Below are positions 60,620 to 64,000 of a stretch of DNA of 64,000 bases, in pieces (position 1 is the stretch's first letter; each line of letters opens with the position of its first letter). The notes below the pieces were generated by a model that ran no database searches, was not told where the DNA came from, and was given only the letters and a program-made list of their open reading frames with translations. The stretch is from Serratia marcescens. GTDB taxonomy: Bacteria; Pseudomonadota; Gammaproteobacteria; Enterobacterales; Enterobacteriaceae. Where the stretch lies: contig NZ_VFMJ01000001.1 of the NCBI RefSeq assembly GCF_006715005.1, positions 4,154,001 through 4,218,000 on the forward strand, written 5' to 3'. A program made the translations under genes and the position numbers.

Positions 60620-61053
60620 CAGTAAGCCTCCGTCCGTTCACCCGGCATCGCATACTGCACCTGGCTGTAGAAAGGAAACACAGTGCTGTACCCCGGCACC
60701 GGCGCGTTGCCATCCGCCAGGTGCGGGAACACGTACATCACAAGATCGGGATTCGGCAGGCGCGGGAACTGCTGGCTGATTTCGCTTTCCTGCGTGCGGC
60801 TGTAGCTGCGATCGCTCGCGGCTGTTGCCTGGCTTTCGCTCTCGGTGAGCGGCCGGCGCAGGCTGTCGCGCGCCGCCACCGCATTACGCGCCGTTCCGCC
60901 GCCATCTTCCCCCTGCCACAATTCCAGCATCGAGCTGTCCCCCGGTGGCAGCATTTCCTCTTTCGACGTTGAACAGCCGGTCAGTGCGATAGCGCCGACC
61001 ATCACCGCGACGGCCATAACTCGATTAAACAGATTTTTCCGCATGATTATCAT
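60619..61053 (-). CDS. Conjugative transfer region lipoprotein (TIGR03751 family)
   Basis: 144 residues from ATG 61053, which overlaps the stop of the small gene before it (ATGA). ATG 61044 is the alternative. The frame extending to 61164 is rejected. Lipobox AVMVGAIALTGCS. The mature part contains PRLPNPDLVMYVFPHLADGN and PGYSTVFPFYSQVQYAM, diagnostic of the family. Probably an outer-membrane lipoprotein of the mating channel, as VirB7/TraV-type proteins are. Confidence 0.85.
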   Translation of the reverse strand: MIIMRKNLFNRVMAVAVMVGAIALTGCSTSKEEMLPPGDSSMLELWQGEDGGGTARNAVAARDSLRRPLTESESQATAASDRSYSRTQESEISQQFPRLPNPDLVMYVFPHLADGNAPVPGYSTVFPFYSQVQYAMPGERTEAY

Positions 61054-61169
61054 TCTCTTATAAGCAAACACAGCAGGAGCAGCACACCCAGCCCAAACGC
61101 GCTGCAGGACAGCAAAACCAGCGCCCAACCCTGTGGGCGATTCATCCTTTCGCATTGACGCCACAGCAT
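61050..61169 (-). CDS. 39-residue membrane peptide of the transfer operon
   Basis: ATG 61169 follows gaggagaaaaggc, a strong ribosome site. The peptide starts MLWRQCERMNRPQGW and has one hydrophobic helix (ALVLLSCSAFGLGVLLLLC), ending LIRE with a TGA that overlaps the lipoprotein start. Coupling on both sides and the strong ribosome site indicate a real gene that automated annotation would usually miss. Function unknown. Confidence 0.7.
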   Translation of the reverse strand: MLWRQCERMNRPQGWALVLLSCSAFGLGVLLLLCLLIRE

Positions 61170-61193
61170 GCCTTTTCTCCTCTGAATGACGCG

Positions 61194-62690
61194 TTAATCC
61201 AGCCCGCCGGTGTTGCCGTCTTCGCCAGGCAGGCTGAAGTCGTAACGCACCTTTCGCCCTTTGGTCTCAAAGTCGATCGCCAGCTGGCGAGTAATGTGCA
61301 CGGCCAGCTTCTGGCCCGGCGGAACGTACACGGCGTCGAACATCATGCCGTAGCGCTCACGCACCCAGTCGGCAGTCTCTTTCATCCCACCGGACAACGC
61401 TTTGCCCAGCACTGCCTGGCCGGCATTACCGGTCATGGTCGAGGTGATGCCATTCACATTGTTTTGCGTGGTGTATTGCCCCTGACTGATCCCTTCCCCG
61501 GCGGCACTGGCCGCCGACAAAGCGGCGATCGTCGGCAGGTAAGTCGAGGCATTGGACTTACGCTCTCCACTGATGCACGGGATGCCGTTGTCATCGGAGA
61601 TCCAGCCAATGCCGGCGGTGGTGCTGACATCCTTCGCATTGCTGCCGGCAGTATTGTTACTGCCGTTGGCATTCATGTTGGTGTTCGGTTTTGGCAGGGT
61701 GCGGACCGTCCCGTCCGCAAACACGAAGGTGATGCTGTTGACCTGGCCGCGCACGCACGACAACGTCCAGTCCCCGCTGGCGGTCCCCGAGACAATCGCA
61801 CCCTCGACGTCCGGCAACTCGATGCCGTTCGCCGTCAGGTTGTCTTTGCCAATCATCAGCTTGAACGGGTAAGGGTCAGTCACCGTGCCGTTGATCGGCA
61901 CGCGCCCCAGCAGCGCCGTCATGGCGCGGCTGCCCACCAGGGTGGAATTCTCAGGCAGGGTAAACACCGGCTCGGCGTTCTCCTCCCCTTTTTCATTGGT
62001 ATGTCCTTTAACCTGCTGCTCATAGGCAGCTTTTTGGCGTGTGATCGCATTGTCCGACAGGAACGACGTCGGGAACTGCGGGCCGTCTTTGACGCTGTTC
62101 GGATTACGTGGGTCGGGTTCTTTCATGTCTTTCGGTCCGACCCACATCAAGCCATCCTGACCAGGAGCGGCACCACCGTCCCCGGCGCCCATGCCATCCA
62201 GTCCCAGCCCCAGCGGAATATCACTGTCGCTTTTTGCCTTGTCCTTGTTTGCACTCAACTGCTCGGTCAGCGTCTGGATTTTTCCCATCAGCGTTTGTTG
62301 CTCCTGCTGAAGCTGCTGCTGGCGCTGCTGCGCTTGTTTTTGGAAGCCGCCCACAGCCTCATTGACCTGACCGGACACATTGGCATTGCGCTTGCGAAGT
62401 TCTTCGTTTTCTTTCAGCACTTTATCAATGTTTTTCTGCAGCTCGGCCTGCTGGGTTCGGGTAGTCCGTAGGGTGCCCACCAGGGTACGCAACGTGTCCT
62501 CCGGGGTATCCCCCTCCACACCCAGCGCCCGCAGCTCTTCCGGCGACATGCTGGCCAGCACGTTATGCGCCTGCTGAGTCTCCTCCTGTGTTTTACCGCC
62601 GCTGCAGGCCTTAAGTCCGACGAGGATCGCAGTGGCCAGCACGCCGAACACAATCACTTTCGGCAACATGTTAGATTTCACCTCAGCCAT
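61194..62690 (-). CDS. ICE conjugation protein, PFL_4705 family (TIGR03752, VirB10/TraB-like)
   Basis: 498 residues. N-terminal inner-membrane anchor (KVIVFGVLATAILVGLKACS), coiled coil (LQKNIDKVLKENEELRKRNA, Gln-rich continuation), then a VirB10-like beta domain (NSTLVGSRAMTALLGRVPIN, CISGERKSN) and a C-terminal VYVPPGQKLAVHITRQLAID. Links inner and outer membrane rings of the mating channel. Overlaps the next gene upstream by 8 bp. Confidence 0.9.
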   Translation of the reverse strand: MAEVKSNMLPKVIVFGVLATAILVGLKACSGGKTQEETQQAHNVLASMSPEELRALGVEGDTPEDTLRTLVGTLRTTRTQQAELQKNIDKVLKENEELRKRNANVSGQVNEAVGGFQKQAQQRQQQLQQEQQTLMGKIQTLTEQLSANKDKAKSDSDIPLGLGLDGMGAGDGGAAPGQDGLMWVGPKDMKEPDPRNPNSVKDGPQFPTSFLSDNAITRQKAAYEQQVKGHTNEKGEENAEPVFTLPENSTLVGSRAMTALLGRVPINGTVTDPYPFKLMIGKDNLTANGIELPDVEGAIVSGTASGDWTLSCVRGQVNSITFVFADGTVRTLPKPNTNMNANGSNNTAGSNAKDVSTTAGIGWISDDNGIPCISGERKSNASTYLPTIAALSAASAAGEGISQGQYTTQNNVNGITSTMTGNAGQAVLGKALSGGMKETADWVRERYGMMFDAVYVPPGQKLAVHITRQLAIDFETKGRKVRYDFSLPGEDGNTGGLD

Positions 62691-63588
62691 GGTTTGCCCC
62701 CTTCTTCGCCGCTTTTACGGCTTTGCGAACCGCTGATGGCTCCGCGACAAACGCCCCGTCCGGGCGACCGGACGTGACCAGATACAGCGTTGTGGTGTCT
62801 TCCGGGGTCCCCACCGGGCCGAGATAGCGGTGCTGGAACGTCGCCGTCACAAACTGCCCCTGCAGTACCCGGGGATCGAGCGTGATTTTGCGGCTGGCGG
62901 TGTTTTGCACCTTCAGCGCTACCACGTTGCGGCTGCCAATACCCCAGCCGCCCAGCGGCGTGATGGTCACCGGCTCTGACGGGTACAGTGTGGTGATACG
63001 TTTCGGCAGGTGCGGGTTGACCGGATGAATGCCGGGCACCGCTTCAACCGTACGCACCGGGCCGTACAGGCTTTGTGCTGCGTAACGCGTCAGGACAACC
63101 GGCAGCGGCGCGTTGTATTTGACTTTTTTACGCTTCGCCTGGGTGCCGTTATCCGCCCCGGGCGCCGCGTTGTTTCCCCCTGAAGCAGCTGACGCGTCAC
63201 TGCTGCTGACTGAGGTCACGTCACCGCTGTAGACAATACGCACCGGTTCAGCCGAGCCTTTGTCCGATGCCGTCACATCAAGGAGAATAACCTCCCCGTT
63301 TTCCACGTCCTGCAGCTGCAGACGCGTAGGCGGGAAAGCCGCATCCGCTTTCAGGTAGACCGCACCGCCACTGCTTTGTACCCGCAGCTTGCCGTTCAGC
63401 GCCGGCGGGAATCCGACGCGGACATTTTTATCGGCAAACAACACCCGCTCCTTGCCGACGGCCAACGGGATTTGCAAGGGGATACGCTCCCATTTCATCA
63501 GCTCTTCCGCCTGCGTAACCGGCACGATAAACGCCGCCGCCAGGGGAAGTACACTCAGGGAAAGCGCCAGAACACGTGCTTTCATCAT
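62683..63588 (-). CDS. ICE conjugation protein, PFL_4704 family (TIGR03749, TraK-like)
   Basis: 301 residues with a signal peptide (LALSLSVLPLAAAFIVPVTQ). Periplasmic secretin-like TraK fold: ERIPLQIPLAVGKERVLF, VYLKADAAFPPTRLQLQD, and a C-terminal part with LDPRVLQGQFVTATFQH. A low-complexity Ser/Ala/Gly linker (SSSDASAASGGNNAAPG) separates two domains. Coupled to both neighbours by short overlaps. Confidence 0.88.
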   Translation of the reverse strand: MMKARVLALSLSVLPLAAAFIVPVTQAEELMKWERIPLQIPLAVGKERVLFADKNVRVGFPPALNGKLRVQSSGGAVYLKADAAFPPTRLQLQDVENGEVILLDVTASDKGSAEPVRIVYSGDVTSVSSSDASAASGGNNAAPGADNGTQAKRKKVKYNAPLPVVLTRYAAQSLYGPVRTVEAVPGIHPVNPHLPKRITTLYPSEPVTITPLGGWGIGSRNVVALKVQNTASRKITLDPRVLQGQFVTATFQHRYLGPVGTPEDTTTLYLVTSGRPDGAFVAEPSAVRKAVKAAKKGANHG

Positions 63589-64000
63589 TGGAATACTCCT
63601 TTTTTCTCAGGCGCGGGTTCCACCGGCGCCGCAGCAAGACGCTGTGGCATGCTGTCGTAACAATCCAGTGCCAGACCAAACTCATTACGTTCCGGATCCC
63701 CTTCTGCGCGCACCACTTTCAGCGGGTAACGTGTCAGTGCGCGTTTCACCGGTTCGCCGGCAAAGGACTCGTCCGCCACCAGATCAAGGCTCACCACCCA
63801 GTTATCACGGCCTTTGACCGTCACCGGGCTCTGGTTATAGCGGCCGTTGTAGCCATGCTCAGGGATTTCGAATACCACGCGCGTTCTGCCGGCAAGCTCA
63901 CCGCTTTCGCTACGCTTTTTGGCGTCCGCCTTCAGGAAACGTGCGCAGGAGTCGGTCAGATAAGGAGACAGCGCGGCAATTTTGGCCGGGTAATCGGCAT
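63585..64000 (-). CDS. ICE conjugation protein, PFL_4703 family (TIGR03746, TraE-like), partial
   Basis: Frame open to the window edge, so the N-terminus (with its membrane anchor) is missing. Visible: YPAKIAALSPYLTDSCARFL, RTRVVFEIPEHGYNGRYNQS, FAGEPVKRALTRYPLKVVRA, then a short Pro/Glu tail. Short overlap with TIGR03749. Part of the inner-membrane scaffold of the mating channel. Confidence 0.85.
   Translation of the reverse strand, partial: ADYPAKIAALSPYLTDSCARFLKADAKKRSESGELAGRTRVVFEIPEHGYNGRYNQSPVTVKGRDNWVVSLDLVADESFAGEPVKRALTRYPLKVVRAEGDPERNEFGLALDCYDSMPQRLAAAPVEPAPEKKGVFQ

Noticed and set aside
1..64000. tRNA genes or an att site for ICE integration
   Set aside because: I saw no tRNA-like T-arm with a matching acceptor stem and no direct repeat near the recombinase; a tRNA scan would be needed to exclude divergent cases.

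Overview
The window looks like a heavily rearranged accessory region of an enterobacterial (Enterobacterales; possibly Serratia- or Yersinia-like, species not determinable) chromosome or large plasmid. It is built mainly from an integrative conjugative element (ICE) of the SPI-7 / PFL_47xx type, whose mating apparatus is the MPF_G class. The indicators are the TIGR03744/03746/03749/03751/03752/03755/03756/03757 gene set with TraG_N and DUF3742, a colicin Ia-like gene pair, a CDI (contact-dependent inhibition) locus and enterobacterial IS types.

Layout: 1-1435 holds a CvaA/CvaB-type microcin exporter whose ABC-transporter gene is cut by an IS3-family element (1436-2745). This abuts a Tn3-family tnpA tail whose 38-bp terminal repeat is split by an IS5075-like element (2897-4216). 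4282-7838 is a small-plasmid-like block: mobC, an Exc2 lipoprotein, a broken ColE1-type relaxase, an SOS-regulated colicin Ia-like pore-former with its opposing immunity gene, and a scrap of a possible replication gene. 7822-15168 (all minus strand) is an ICE maintenance block: truncated DNA methylase, YubB-like protein, CbtA-like toxin, ArdC antirestriction protein, DUF3085 and several unknown proteins, then a tyrosine recombinase.

16123-34600 is an IS-dominated graveyard (ISAs1, two IS66, IS3, IS110 fragment, IS200, IS6, IS3 fragment). Between the IS elements lie a membrane-protein pair, DUF2913, a UvrA2-like ABC protein, an MdtJI-like efflux pair with a divergent LysR regulator, a peptidyl-tRNA hydrolase paralogue, a quinone-reductase-like flavoprotein, a truncated Fe-alcohol dehydrogenase and decayed ICE replication genes.

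34827-64000 carries the ICE transfer genes (minus strand except DUF3742). A complete two-partner CDI locus (cdiB, an 11-kb cdiA, cdiI, orphan toxin/immunity modules and a family 9 glycosyltransferase) sits inside the transfer cluster, between the VirB4-like ATPase group and the TIGR03757-03755/TraG group. The CDI system therefore travels as conjugative cargo.

The most unusual signal is RNA-level architecture in the 8.2-16.1 kb block. Eight genes have leaders in which three short segments can form two mutually exclusive hairpins: a terminator-like one, and one that masks the ribosome binding site. Upstream of the operon and of the recombinase gene lie two copies of a ~205-nt RNA with compensatory base changes in nearly every stem, each with a plausible minus-strand promoter. 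I do not recognise this as a named RNA family and propose it as the candidate undescribed system.
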